Made by a program: the position numbers and the translations under genes
NCBI GenBank assembly: GCA_009746045.1
Contig: RPFO01000213.1
Location: forward strand, 4,326,411-4,390,410
Origin: Mesostigma viride
Lineage: Eukaryota > Streptophyta > Mesostigmatophyceae > Mesostigmatales > Mesostigmataceae
Length of the DNA: 64,000 nucleotides
Direction of reading: 5' to 3'
The notes under the pieces: model-generated
Seen by the model: only the letters and a program-made list of their open reading frames with translations
Databases searched by the model: none
What the model was told of the DNA's origin: nothing
In this document: in pieces, positions 10,453-31,985 of the stretch
Layout: each line of letters begins with the position of its first letter
How positions within the stretch are numbered: position 1 is the first letter of the stretch

Positions 10453-13400
10453 ATCACCACACCAGGTGATCCGCTATCACCAAGACACCTCCATAACGAC
10501 TTTTCTCAATACCTGCTGCCATTACCCAAACGTGGGTGTAATGCAGCCTTTCCAATCGCTTTGGTTCTGCTCACAGCACACTGCACAGTAGGTCTCTCTT
10601 TTAATGACTATCTCACGCCCACGCCCTGTGCATGTTGTGCCGTGTCTTCATCACCTTTCGCAGGTCCAATCTCACCACGCCATGGGGACCTACACGGAAC
10701 CTACCCGGCCTGGTCCGCTGGAGCCCTGCAATGACATGAGTCAACTAACACTGGTATCGTGGAATGTCAGGGGGCTGAACACATACGGGTCACACACACC
10801 AGGGCAGGGACAGCGAATACCTCGCACACGAGAATTAGCAAATGCATTACACAACTTGCTCGAGCGCTACGTGGGCCCCTCGCATGAAATTTGGATAGGA
10901 CTGCAGGAACATAAAATCCAAGAAGCTGCCACACGCACCGCCCTTAGAGCTGCTAGAGCACTTGCACCTAGGACAGTTCACCGTTGGGCATGGGCACGCG
11001 GTACACAAGGGGGCACTGCCCTCATTCAATACCGTAAACCTCCCAACCCTACGCTGACATGCCAGGACTGGGCTATAGCTACCGACACAGCGGAGGCTAG
11101 ATGGCAGGGCCGTTGGACGCGGCAGTCCATTACATGGGCAGGAAATAAGGGATACATTATTAGTGTATATGCCCCAACCGAGCCAACGGATCAAGCCTCA
11201 TTCTACCCTTCCCTCTTCAAAATGGCCGCTGACCTTATCTCACAGGGGTTCGAAATTGCGTTGATGGGCGATTTCAATATAGACCTGGATGAACACCCCC
11301 CTATACGCACAGCGGCCTTCAGTAAACAGATCATGGACCTGAACTTACAGGATGTCATCCGCTCACGAGACCACGGGCCCACTTGGCTGGCCACACGTTT
11401 AAATGTACGCACTACTCGTCGTCTTGATAAAATCTACATCACACCCGCATGGGCGGACCTAGTTTGCTACGCATCGGTCGACCGTTCTGTTAATTTTTCT
11501 GATCACTACCCACTCATCGTTACCCTTGCCCATCACACCAACTCCGCCCGGGGCCCCGGCATTCCCCGCTTAAACAAACACCTACTCGCGGACGATAAGT
11601 ACTACCTTGAGATCATGACACGCTGGCAGTCGTGGAGAGCCAGCAAGGGTAGCTACACAGACTGCTGCAGCTGGATGCAGGAGGGCCTAGCTAACATTCT
11701 AGAATTTTCCCAACTGTATTCACAAAATATCCGCCGCCAGAAAGGACAGGACTATCGGTACTACCAACGCATAGTGAATAAACTCCAAGCGAAGCCTACC
11801 CTGTATCAATCGGAACTAACAAAACTTCAAAGAGCTCAGACCGAACTTGACAAACTACGTTTCGAGCGTCACACATTAGCACTAGACTCAGAAAATCTGT
11901 GGTGGCACCAGGTAGGAGAAAGAATGACCAAAGAGTTCTTTGCTCTGATTCCTACCCCTAAAGCTCACTCCTCTATCACGGAAATCCAAGACGAACACGG
12001 CAGCCACCGAGACATCACCTCCATACTACAGAGTGGTCACCGTTACTACTCAGCTCTCTTTCTAAACGAACCCCATCCTGACTCATCTGCAGCCATGCAA
12101 AAAATCCTACATGCCATTCCCCGTCGCCTTACACCAGCTCAACAGCAGGAACTCGATCAAATCCCCTCCATGGAAGAGGCCACAACAGCTATGGAACACA
12201 TCAAAACCGGTAGCGCCCCCGGGGTCGACGGTCTGCCTATTGAATTCTGGAAAACGTTCTGGTCCCTTCTACACATAGATTTCTACGAATGTATTCTTGA
12301 AATTTGGCGGCACGGTAAGGTGAGCGGCAGATGGGCTGAATCTGCGCTTATCTTACTGTACAAAAAAGGAGACAAGACTCTATGGAAAAACTACCGCCCA
12401 ATCCGTCTCCTTACGGTAGCGTACAAAATCATCAGTAAAATAATCCAACGACGCTTATACACCGTCCTAGACTTCCTCATTGGTCCGGAGCAAGTGGGCT
12501 TTAGGGCCAATCTCCACATCAACGACAGCATTACCCTCATCATGGACATTGTGGAAAAAGCCTGGCGCGACGATATAGAGGGTTTCATATTGTTTTGGGA
12601 TTTTGAAAAAGCCTTTGACCGTATGTGCTGGGAATACCTAGAACACATTCTAACCGCACTAGGATTTGGCCCACAACTCATGACCGTCATTATGGGTATG
12701 ATCAAATCCCTGGCTTGGTATTTACTAATAGACGGACACAAGTCAGCGACCGGCGCTAGCTCACGATCGCTACCACAAGGAGATTGCATGTCCCCTATTC
12801 TATTTCTCTTGGCCCACGCAGGACTCTACTGGCTACACCAGAACGATCCTCGCATTCGGGGCTTCCCGACAGGTAACGGTAAAGGTATATTCCAAACGGC
12901 TTATGTGGATGACACAACAAATGTTTGTATCTCTCTGCCTGAAGTGCATGCTGTCATGGATAATATCACTACCTATTCTGTTGCCACACAACAACGATGC
13001 AATGTGCTCAAGTCCACGGGACTGCATATCGGCAAAACCAACACCCTACGCTACGCCCTCCCCAACCTGGCTGTGACCTGGGTCAAGCCGGGGGATCACC
13101 ACCTTTTGCACAATTGTCCCATCGGCTGCACACCCGAGGGACGCTTGGCTGAACAACGTTCTTTCATGTATGATGAAACCAACCACGTGGGCAAGCTTGC
13201 AGGCGTTCTCCTTACCGCAGGGCGCTGGGGGGCCGTCCACCGCATGAGCCTACGAGGGCGAACCCTGATCGTCAACCAACTGTTGTTCTCTAAGGTCTTG
13301 TATTATTGCCAAGCACACCCACCCAATGATGCCACCACACAGCTCATCCAACGCCTTGGCAGCAATTTTGTCTGGAAACAGAAAGGCTTAATCTCCCACA

Positions 13401-15267
13401 CGGTCCACGGATGGATCAACAGAGAGATGTCCTTCATGTCATGGGTGCACGGGGGCCTCGGGCTCCACAACATACAATGGCGTCTGTGGTCGCTGTATGC
13501 TAAACAAGTGATATCCGTTTTTATGGGCGTTAACACACACCCTGGCTGCATGCTTGCACGTGAAACGCTAGCCTCTCTTTCCACCCATGCTAGTGGCACC
13601 TCGTGGCAACTGGGGGCGGGCATACTGGGCAGCACCCTTATTTCGTACAAAGGACTCCCATGGTATTGGCAGCGCATATGGACAGGTTACAATAAGCTCA
13701 AGCCGGGTCGCCTAGTCTTTCCTACTACTAGAGAGGAGGTGGCACGGCAGCCACTCTTTTTTAATGACTTAATCACAGACGCTACTAACAAGCCCCTGGG
13801 CACTCTCCACGGACACAACCCGTATGATGGCTTTCTGCGCGCGTCACCGCCGATTGTCAGGGTGCTGGACCTCTACCTGGGGCACGGCGCTGCGTACCGA
13901 CGGCTCAGCTACGACGAGGTCAGCACTTGGGTCTCCCACATGCCCTCCCTGCAAGCGTGGCAAACTCTTATAAGTGCGATACCAGCGGCGTGGCATGCAT
14001 TGATGACTGCCCCACGCAAGCCAATTATAACCGGCGACTGGGTTAGCTTCTACGCCGACGGAGTCACGCCTGCGTGCAAGGGTTTAGTCGTGACGGTTCT
14101 GCCACCTGAGGGGCTCCAACTACAACTGCTGGACGCTATTTCTGGCCACAATGGGTGTCTGTATCAACTATCCACCTTATATGCGTACACGCCAGCTTCC
14201 CAGTGTCACCGCATACGCGTAGTCCCATGGTCTGTGCCAAGATCTTGCATGATCCAGCCGGACCCATTATCCCCGGTTGAGAGCATTACATGGCTACACG
14301 TGGGCAACACACGGCTCGATCTACTACATCTGGACCCGGTTGAATTTGGATGGGTCTTAACCAAGGGGGACATCAGAACCAGCAAATGTATCTTTGAGTA
14401 CACCGCAGATTGGGGTTATGATATCTTGTTGCATATGTACCATCAGCCCCACCCGGGCCGAGCCCGCTGGGGAATACATTGGCCGGGCTACACTTGGGTT
14501 AAGATGATTACCCTGGCGGTAGACCACCCTCTCGTGGACCGCAGGGCCACTGATGTACAACACCTTTTGATGCATAGGGCGATAGGGGTCTGCGCCATGC
14601 TCCACGAGCGTTTTGGTCATGATGCATCATGCCTGTGCACGCACCCTAGTGAAACCATTGAGCACAGGTTTCTTTACTGTAATCTCCCTGGGGTTTGGAC
14701 GTGGCTCATTAACATCTGGGCCGCATGGACGGCATCGCCACCCACTCTCCCAATCAGCGTGCGTACCATCATTTTCGGTATTGCTGGCACACCAGGGTCC
14801 GAGCTTTCAGTTTCCCAAGCAGAATGGATATGGCTACGCACTACTATGCTATACGCGATCTGGACCATACGCAACGAGACAGTCTTTAAGGTCCGCGAGG
14901 AGTATACCCGCGGCGGCGTAGTCCGGCGCTTTATATACCTATGGAATGCGGCTATGCGCCGCTACTGGCTGTTAGCTCAGGAACAACACAGGGTGTGGGA
15001 CCCAGGTCCCAATAACGACAAGCCCAGCCCGCTCCAGCTTTTTCATGATCTACTGGGCCGTAATCAGGTATTCACCAGTATGCCTCATGGCGACATCACT
15101 CAGGTCCAATTGATGGCTTCCCTGGTCTAATAACGCGCCCTATTAGCCTTTCACCTGTCACCGCCACACGTGTGTGTGCCCACCTTCATTAGGATTCGCT
15201 GATACTCATTTCCCCTCTCACCTCTTTGGTCCATAATTGGCTAATAAAATATACCCATTTCCCCGAA
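10453..15267 (+). mobile_element. Full-length L1-type LINE
   Basis: About 4.8 kb bounded by the 16-bp direct repeat AATTTTTTTATTTTTT. It has a 5' leader of about 150 bp, one intact ORF, and a 3' untranslated region of about 135 bp with AATAAAATA. It has no separate ORF1, and unlike the truncated copy next to it there is no clear poly(A) before the duplication. It inserted between the divergent genes A and B. Confidence 0.8.
10604..15130 (+). CDS. LINE ORF2-like protein: APE endonuclease + reverse transcriptase + zf-RVT
   Basis: 1508 residues, uninterrupted; an internal ATG at 10682 is an alternative start. Residues about 50-310 are an exonuclease-endonuclease-phosphatase fold: LVSWNVRGLN (50-59), GLQEHKI, YAPT, LMGDFNIDL, RRLDKIYIT and SDHYPLIV. 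Residues about 520-800 are the reverse transcriptase: SAPGVDGLPIEFWK, LLYKKGD..WKNYRPIRLL, QVGFR, the catalytic WDFEKAFDRM (Asp666) and AYVDD (767-770), and SLPQGDCMSPILF. A Cys/His cluster near 1343-1360 (CLC...EHRFLYC) is the zinc-binding region typical of plant and algal LINE C-termini. The protein would nick target DNA and prime reverse transcription on it. All catalytic motifs are present, so the copy may still be active. Confidence 0.95.
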   Translation: MTISRPRPVHVVPCLHHLSQVQSHHAMGTYTEPTRPGPLEPCNDMSQLTLVSWNVRGLNTYGSHTPGQGQRIPRTRELANALHNLLERYVGPSHEIWIGLQEHKIQEAATRTALRAARALAPRTVHRWAWARGTQGGTALIQYRKPPNPTLTCQDWAIATDTAEARWQGRWTRQSITWAGNKGYIISVYAPTEPTDQASFYPSLFKMAADLISQGFEIALMGDFNIDLDEHPPIRTAAFSKQIMDLNLQDVIRSRDHGPTWLATRLNVRTTRRLDKIYITPAWADLVCYASVDRSVNFSDHYPLIVTLAHHTNSARGPGIPRLNKHLLADDKYYLEIMTRWQSWRASKGSYTDCCSWMQEGLANILEFSQLYSQNIRRQKGQDYRYYQRIVNKLQAKPTLYQSELTKLQRAQTELDKLRFERHTLALDSENLWWHQVGERMTKEFFALIPTPKAHSSITEIQDEHGSHRDITSILQSGHRYYSALFLNEPHPDSSAAMQKILHAIPRRLTPAQQQELDQIPSMEEATTAMEHIKTGSAPGVDGLPIEFWKTFWSLLHIDFYECILEIWRHGKVSGRWAESALILLYKKGDKTLWKNYRPIRLLTVAYKIISKIIQRRLYTVLDFLIGPEQVGFRANLHINDSITLIMDIVEKAWRDDIEGFILFWDFEKAFDRMCWEYLEHILTALGFGPQLMTVIMGMIKSLAWYLLIDGHKSATGASSRSLPQGDCMSPILFLLAHAGLYWLHQNDPRIRGFPTGNGKGIFQTAYVDDTTNVCISLPEVHAVMDNITTYSVATQQRCNVLKSTGLHIGKTNTLRYALPNLAVTWVKPGDHHLLHNCPIGCTPEGRLAEQRSFMYDETNHVGKLAGVLLTAGRWGAVHRMSLRGRTLIVNQLLFSKVLYYCQAHPPNDATTQLIQRLGSNFVWKQKGLISHTVHGWINREMSFMSWVHGGLGLHNIQWRLWSLYAKQVISVFMGVNTHPGCMLARETLASLSTHASGTSWQLGAGILGSTLISYKGLPWYWQRIWTGYNKLKPGRLVFPTTREEVARQPLFFNDLITDATNKPLGTLHGHNPYDGFLRASPPIVRVLDLYLGHGAAYRRLSYDEVSTWVSHMPSLQAWQTLISAIPAAWHALMTAPRKPIITGDWVSFYADGVTPACKGLVVTVLPPEGLQLQLLDAISGHNGCLYQLSTLYAYTPASQCHRIRVVPWSVPRSCMIQPDPLSPVESITWLHVGNTRLDLLHLDPVEFGWVLTKGDIRTSKCIFEYTADWGYDILLHMYHQPHPGRARWGIHWPGYTWVKMITLAVDHPLVDRRATDVQHLLMHRAIGVCAMLHERFGHDASCLCTHPSETIEHRFLYCNLPGVWTWLINIWAAWTASPPTLPISVRTIIFGIAGTPGSELSVSQAEWIWLRTTMLYAIWTIRNETVFKVREEYTRGGVVRRFIYLWNAAMRRYWLLAQEQHRVWDPGPNNDKPSPLQLFHDLLGRNQVFTSMPHGDITQVQLMASLV

Positions 15268-15283
15268 AATTTTTTTATTTTTT
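15268..15283. repeat. Target-site duplication, right copy
   Basis: AATTTTTTTATTTTTT, identical to 10437-10452. Confidence 0.65.
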
Positions 15284-15903
15284 TTTTCGTATCCTAGCAA
15301 TCGATCGCATGCCCTGCTGTACTTGCTTACCAGTTCAGTTCAGTTCAGTTCAGTAATTGTTTCCCACGCCGCACATGGGCTTACCAGTTACCAACCAACA
15401 TTGCAACTCGCACCCTCACCGAATCACCGACTGACCGTATAATTGATTCGTCTTGAGCAGACGGCGGTCGACAGAGCAGGGATTCTAATCATTCTATTAC
15501 GACGGTATCGTGCTGATTGTCGACCATAACTGCAGGCTGGTCTTGGGCTGGTGACAAAATAAACAAAGTGTTGTAGAAATCGTATTCACGACTTGGCAGT
15601 ACCGGAGGCATTTTGCCAAGACGCGATCATAAATAATTCTGAAATAGAATTCGGCCCTGCATTGTGGGAACGCATGCGAATGCACCTCGGTGAATAAGCC
15701 GTTTGGTGCAAAGGAGAATTCTCCGGTTATGCACGTGGCTCGTGGGGAAAGACGGATGACAACACCCAAAAGAAAGCAATTGCAGCGCTCGACGTTACCA
15801 TTGGGGCATGTTGTTAGTGATGTTCAAGCTTCCACTAGCTTTCATTAAGCCACCCGGTTTGGTCACTTAGTTGTGCATACGCTTGGTCTCCGTCCAAGAA
15901 AGA
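15284..15903. other. Upstream flank of gene B
   Basis: Presumed 5' flank of gene B. It holds a short (CAGTT)n run at about 15334-15352 followed by TGTTTCCCACGCCGC. No promoter motif can be assigned, and nothing else is recognised. Confidence 0.4.
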
Positions 15904-27203
<11,300 letters not shown>

Positions 27204-27944
27204 AAAAGGGGAGAGAGCCGTGAGACTCTCCGAATATATGGACATTTCCGTAAAGCTACCTTTTTTGGCAGGGGACATCCGTGTGATATAGCTGCTGCAT
27301 GCCCGCATGCATGAACAATGGGAGTAAGAATGCGTTACCATTGGAGCTTCATAGATCCTCTAACAATTTTTTGTTCTATTTTTATTTGTAGTGTTTGGTG
27401 CAGCACACCCAGCAGCCGGCAGGAAGAATGGATCAATGCCAACCAATATTGGCGGTGTGTCCTCTCCGGGCGCCTGCATACTTACATTCAAGCATGTTTT
27501 CCTGTGACGATATATCCATGTAATGTGTACGATCAGTCAATCATGTGATGATATTGCTGTGTTTACATGGATAACACTGGTCATGAGTGCCATGTATGTT
27601 TTGTTGTTACATTAAATTAAAAGTACACGACTACGGTCACACTCACACGCTTGCGCCCGAAACCTTTCTTTATTTAGGGTTCCGGCGTAGTTGTCTCACT
27701 CAATATTTCCCAATTAATAATGAATTCACAAGCATGTAAAAGGTCCTCACGCCCGGCAGTGAGCCAGGCTCGCCCCGCCCCGCGCAGCCGCCTCCGAAAC
27801 CTCCTTGAAAATCATGCTGCATGTGCAGGATGCCCTCGTTGGCCAGAGGACCGGGGGGGTGCATGGGGATGGGGATGGGGATGGGGCTGGATGCATGATG
27901 CACATACATAGGGCAGGAAGGCCGGGCCAAGGAACCCGCTATAG
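27204..27944. other. Downstream region of gene B
   Basis: Presumed 3' untranslated region. A TGTAA word at about 27520 could be an algal polyadenylation signal, but this is weak evidence. No gene is supported. Confidence 0.35.
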
Positions 27945-29389
27945 CTATTGAATTTAAAATTAAATTATAACATGACTCCGTGGGGAGATTGATCATGTAG
28001 CATGTATTCCCTTGCTTGATGGATGGGGTGAGCGAAGCCGCGAAACCTAACTAGGCTAACTCTAAACTAATATCTATAAAATCCTAGCTACTCTACTCAG
28101 CAAAGCGCCCCTTCCTCCTGGGGGGGGGGGGGCTTGCCCACAGGGGCTGGCGTGTGGGCCTTGACAAATATGGTCTGCCACCTCTTCTTGTTCTGCATAG
28201 CAGTCCAAGCAAGAGAGAGGGAGGAAATGCGGTGTTCAAACTGGGCTGGGACCACTAGGTCGGCCAGCAACTGATCGGTATAGTTCATGGCAGGTCTACC
28301 AACCCGTCTGGGTGTGTCCTTGGGGGCAGGCCAGGTCAGGATATGCCGCCCCGGCTGACCAAGCCGCAGGGCCACAGCAGCTTGTCCGCCATGTACTCAA
28401 AGGCGAGGAGCAGCGCGCGGGCCGGGACGGTCGATCCAGCCTTGCCCCGCGGGGAAGGCGGAGGACCTCCAGCGGAAGCTCACTGGTCAGTGAGAGCCAT
28501 GGGGTGAATGATGTTTTTCTCAAACGCCATATAGCAAGCTTCTCCGCAGAGTTCTCACCTGGCACTGAGCTGGTCGAAGTTGGTGCCTGACGTAAGTACG
28601 ATGACGTTGTGGCTGCGCTTGTCAAGGTCGGCCTCCTCGCAGAGGTCAAGCTTTTGTTGCTTAACAGCGCCATGTGCAGCGATGTCGGAGGTGGTGGAGG
28701 TGGTATGGTTTTGTAGCATGGCGGCCCAGGTCTATAGCTGGGTGATCTAGGTGAATGATTGCCGGCTGGGCCAGCAGGGGCTGGCCTGGCGGCAATGTCC
28801 TTCAACGTCTGGGCGGTGAGGACCGCGGTGTTTTCGGCAGGCACTCGACATAATTTGGCGATGGCGTGGTCCTCGAGCTGCTTCAATGTCGGGCTTGAGG
28901 AGCTGGGCGGTCATGGCCGGCGTCGGTGGTGGCAGTGGTGGCGGTGGTGACGAGGAGCTTGGAGGTGGTGGTGGTGGTGGTGGTGGTACGTGGCGAGGAG
29001 CTTGGAGGTGGTGGTGGTGGTGGTGGTGGTGGAGGCGAGGCTACTGGTGGTGGAGGCTAGGGGAAGCTCGGCATGCATGCAGTCAGCGTGCCAAGCTCCC
29101 ATGGCTGCCACATCGATCAGTGCAGCAAGAGGGGGCACGTGCTGCTCGAAGGCCGCCTCCTTAAGCTGGAGGGATCGAGTGAAAGGTGGTTCCGGTCACG
29201 GGTCACTGGCGGCGGCGGGGCCGGAGGCCCAGATCGTGGAGTCGGGGCGGCCGAGGAGGGAGCAGAGAGCGATGTGCTGAAGAAGCTGAGGGCGAGGGAT
29301 AGCTGTCGTCGCGCAGGTTGTCAGCAGTTAAGATATGAGTTAAAAATTATAATTACTTACATCAGAGTGAAGGCACCCAATAAAGCATA
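27945..29389 (-). mobile_element. Degenerate minus-strand retroelement (ORF1-like part joined to another 3' end)
   Basis: On the minus strand, ORF1-like fragments occur in several frames (KQLEDHAIAKLCRVPAENTA; LKDIAARPAPAGPAG; LTSARRPTLTSAATTSS). They are followed by GRHILTWPAPKDTPRRVGRP, MNYTDQLLADLVVPAQFEHR and stop, a 3' region with CTCCCCACGGAGTCATGTTA, and an AATTTAATTTT-type tail. The RRxGRP block resembles C-termini of RTE-like LINE polyproteins, but no reverse transcriptase motif remains. Left and right limits are approximate. A (GGT)n run lies at about 28920-29040. Confidence 0.6.
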
Positions 29390-29403
29390 AATTAACAAAG
29401 CCA
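29390..29403. repeat. Target-site duplication, left copy
   Basis: AATTAACAAAGCCA, identical to 31443-31456. Confidence 0.8.
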
Positions 29404-29476
29404 CGAGCGGACATGGCTAACGGCGGAGCTCAGAACTTTTGCGTCTGAGCCCCAAATTCAGTCAGGCTACTTGCAT

Positions 29477-29503
29477 CAGATGCGTCTTTTCAAGACGCAT
29501 CTG
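29477..29503 (+). promoter_or_regulatory. Leader hairpin of the ORF1-only element, copy 1
   Basis: CAGATGCGTCTT-TTC-AAGACGCATCTG is a perfect 12-bp stem with a 3-nt loop, conserved exactly in copy 2 (37293-37319). Its role is unknown; it could mark transcript structure or packaging. Confidence 0.7.
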
Positions 29504-29545
29504 CTAGTATAATCGGTTACGGCTGTAACGCAGTATTTTGCAAAT

Positions 29546-31048
29546 GCCACCAAAACGCAGCCTTGACAAACATTTTCAGTTTGAGCTGTCGTCGGCATTC
29601 CCGTCGACAGCAGCACGTGCGACATCAACTCCTGCGGACGCCAACCTTTTTGCGCTGATCGAAGCTCTCCCCCCCGGTCTGCCTCCCTCGACGCAGTGCT
29701 CTACGCCAAATTCGTCGCCCATTCCCAAGAAAACCCGAACTTCCCATACCAAATGGGACGTCCGCCTCTTCGGCGCCGGCCAGCGGGATTTTTGCATTTG
29801 GAAATCTTTACGCTCACGAAGGAACAATGTGACGATGTTATCAAGTTCCTGGCCCGCCATGACGAACTTTTCCTGCCTACCCCTGCATGGCGACAAGGTC
29901 ACCAAGCCCGCCTGGGAATGGCTGCTTCAAGAACCGGAGGCGTACTTGAAGGCAGTCATCATGTGCAGCTACCTGCGCTGCGACGCCCACGACATCACCC
30001 AGATTGGCTACGCTGGCCTCAGGAGCCTCCTGCATGAGCGCAGACGGGCAGCCACAGCAGCTGCAGCATCCCCGCAGAGCAGCACCTCCCCCAGCACGGA
30101 CTCCATCCGAGCTGCAGTGGCCAGTGGCGGAGCAGCTGGCGCCGATGGCTGAGCAGCTCGCCGCCCTGAACGCGCCTGACGGCCCACTCAACACTCTCTC
30201 GGCCAAGGTCAACAACATTGAAGCCAGAGTCGCCCTTAAGCTCCAGCCTCAGTTTACTGCTACCAAGAGCACATTGCCACCAAAGTTTCCGAGGCCACAG
30301 CCACTGTGACCACCCGCCTTAACCAGGTGGAAGGCCGAGTCGGCCAAGGCACCGTGAAACTTGAGGCAGTTGCTGCCAAGGTAGACGCCCTGGCCACGCA
30401 GGTCCCCGAGATCGCCGAGCGAACGGCCACCATCGCCTCCCAACCTGCTGGTAGGGCTAGCGATGACCCCTCGACTCGCGCCTCCTGGGCGGACCTGCTC
30501 AAGAGCCAGGCATCCTCTACCACAACCGCCATCACCACCAAGCTCCAGGAGCTGGAAGACGTGTACGCGCCGCGAGGCCGCTGACCGCGACCGTCGCCGC
30601 TGCCGGGTCATCCTCAGGCGCTTCGACATGCCGCCGGAGGAGACCCCAGACTCTCTTCTCGACGAGCTGAAGTTCTAAACAGCTCTTGGCGTGCATGCAG
30701 CTGCCAGGTGCGATACTGCAGGGCGCCTACCGCCTGCCGGCAATCCACGGGCCAAGGCTGGGCCCCCTCCAGTGGTCCTCACCTTCAGCGACATCACCGC
30801 CCGAGTTCGGTTCCTCTCTCGCCCCAAGAAGCTGGTGGACACCTCCTGGTCGCTTGACGACGACCTGACGCCAGCCCAGCAGCAGCAACGCCGCGATCAG
30901 TGGCCCGACTACATCCGCCACAAGAGTAGACCAACCCCGAGAAGCCCCAAGTGTACTGGCGGGGCGGCGGGGACCTCTATGTCAACAAGAAACTGTGGAA
31001 GCCCCCCCGGGCTTCCCCGGGATAGAGCACTCCAGCTAGTTGTCTAGA
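29546..31048 (+). pseudogene. L1-ORF1-like coding region, copy 1 (frame-shifted)
   Basis: It starts MPPKRSLDKHFQFELSSAFP. A C missing relative to copy 2 near 29800 shifts the frame. Further on come DAHDITQIGYAGLRSLLHER, a long helical stretch likely to form a coiled coil (LNQVEGRVGQGTVKLEAVAA), an RRM-like segment (RRRCRVILRRF; PPVVLTFSDITARVRFL) and a C-terminal domain (WSLDDDLTPAQQQQRRDQWP). A premature stop (TTCTAA near 30675) and a late frame shift at the VYWRGGGDLYVN motif are also present. The order coiled coil, RRM, C-terminal domain is that of L1 ORF1 RNA-binding proteins. Confidence 0.8.
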
Positions 31049-31442
31049 TGGGGGCAATCGATGATGGGATAGCTAATTAGGCATTACAGCACTTGAAACG
31101 ATATTAGCGCACAGCGTTACAGTACCTTCAATTAGCTCTGGCACCTTGTGGCCGGCCATCAGCTTGCGCCTTAATTAGCCGACGTCTTGAGCCCACCTCA
31201 CATTTGTAGCATAAGCTATGCGTCAGCCTACCTATGGTATTGCACTGGTTGTATTGCACCCACAGTGTTGCGCCCCGGCACCATGCCGTGGAGAGAGCGC
31301 TCTGTCGGTGGCCTGCCCACCTGCGGCAGTGAGAGAAGCTAGGGCGCCCTCCCTCCTTCTCACTGTGTATAATATAGGGTTGAAGGTTCCTTTACTCTGT
31401 ATTGGCACCCACGTGACGCAGTCACGTGCTTATTAATTAATT

Positions 31443-31456
31443 AATTAACAAAGCCA
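31443..31456. repeat. Target-site duplication, right copy
   Basis: AATTAACAAAGCCA, identical to 29390-29403. Confidence 0.8.
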
Positions 31457-31489
31457 ACGCCTAGTAACAAGAGATACCACGACAAAATA

Positions 31490-31985
31490 ACTACAGCCGG
31501 CATGGGACACTCGATGCACACCGCGGAACGAAGTAAAGCAGCCTATAATAATAACCGTGCAGTGCCGCAAAGTCAGCCCGCGTGCGGCGGAGCAAGATAT
31601 ATGCAGCAGCCGGGCGGCCGTGTGGCGTAAGGAGGCAGTTCTGGTAAAGGTGTGTGCACGTACAGGTCAAGAAGCGATCGAGGCGTGCAAAGTCCGAGAA
31701 ACAGGCATCGTCCATGAAGGCTGACATTTCATTTTCGGTCCCAGTAGCCGGGAGAATTGATGTGAAAGAGCGACCTCATAGTCCCAGCGAGGTTCTTCAG
31801 GGCGACTGCGCTTGGGCTCAGGCGACGCCGATTGACGAGCCGACGCAGGAAGAGCCCAGTAAACCACGTTAAGGCTTGATTCGTGGGTCGACCGCTGCCT
31901 CTAGGCCAGGAGGCAAAGCTAGCTGCAGACGTAGTAGCTTGAGGGCTCAGCGCAGCCGCCGGGGCCGCCGGCATTATATTCGGCG
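31490..31985 (-). mobile_element. Fragment of an ORF1-like N-terminal region (minus strand)
   Basis: Minus-strand frames give SPEPKRSRPEEPRWDYEVAL and SAFMDDACFSDFARLDRFLT, resembling the PIPKKTR...WDV start region of the ORF1-like proteins and the similar fragment at 36502-37188. Frames are broken. No ends were recognised. Confidence 0.45.

Larger units (their letters stand above)
29404..31442 (+). mobile_element. ORF1-only non-autonomous retrotransposon, copy 1
   Basis: About 2.04 kb between 14-bp target-site duplications and ending in an (AATT)n tail, so it inserted by target-primed reverse transcription. It carries only an L1-ORF1-like reading frame and no endonuclease or reverse transcriptase. 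A 12-bp hairpin lies in its leader. It differs from copy 2 (37189-39248) at roughly 16 places that I could see. It probably depends on an enzyme made elsewhere. Confidence 0.85.
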
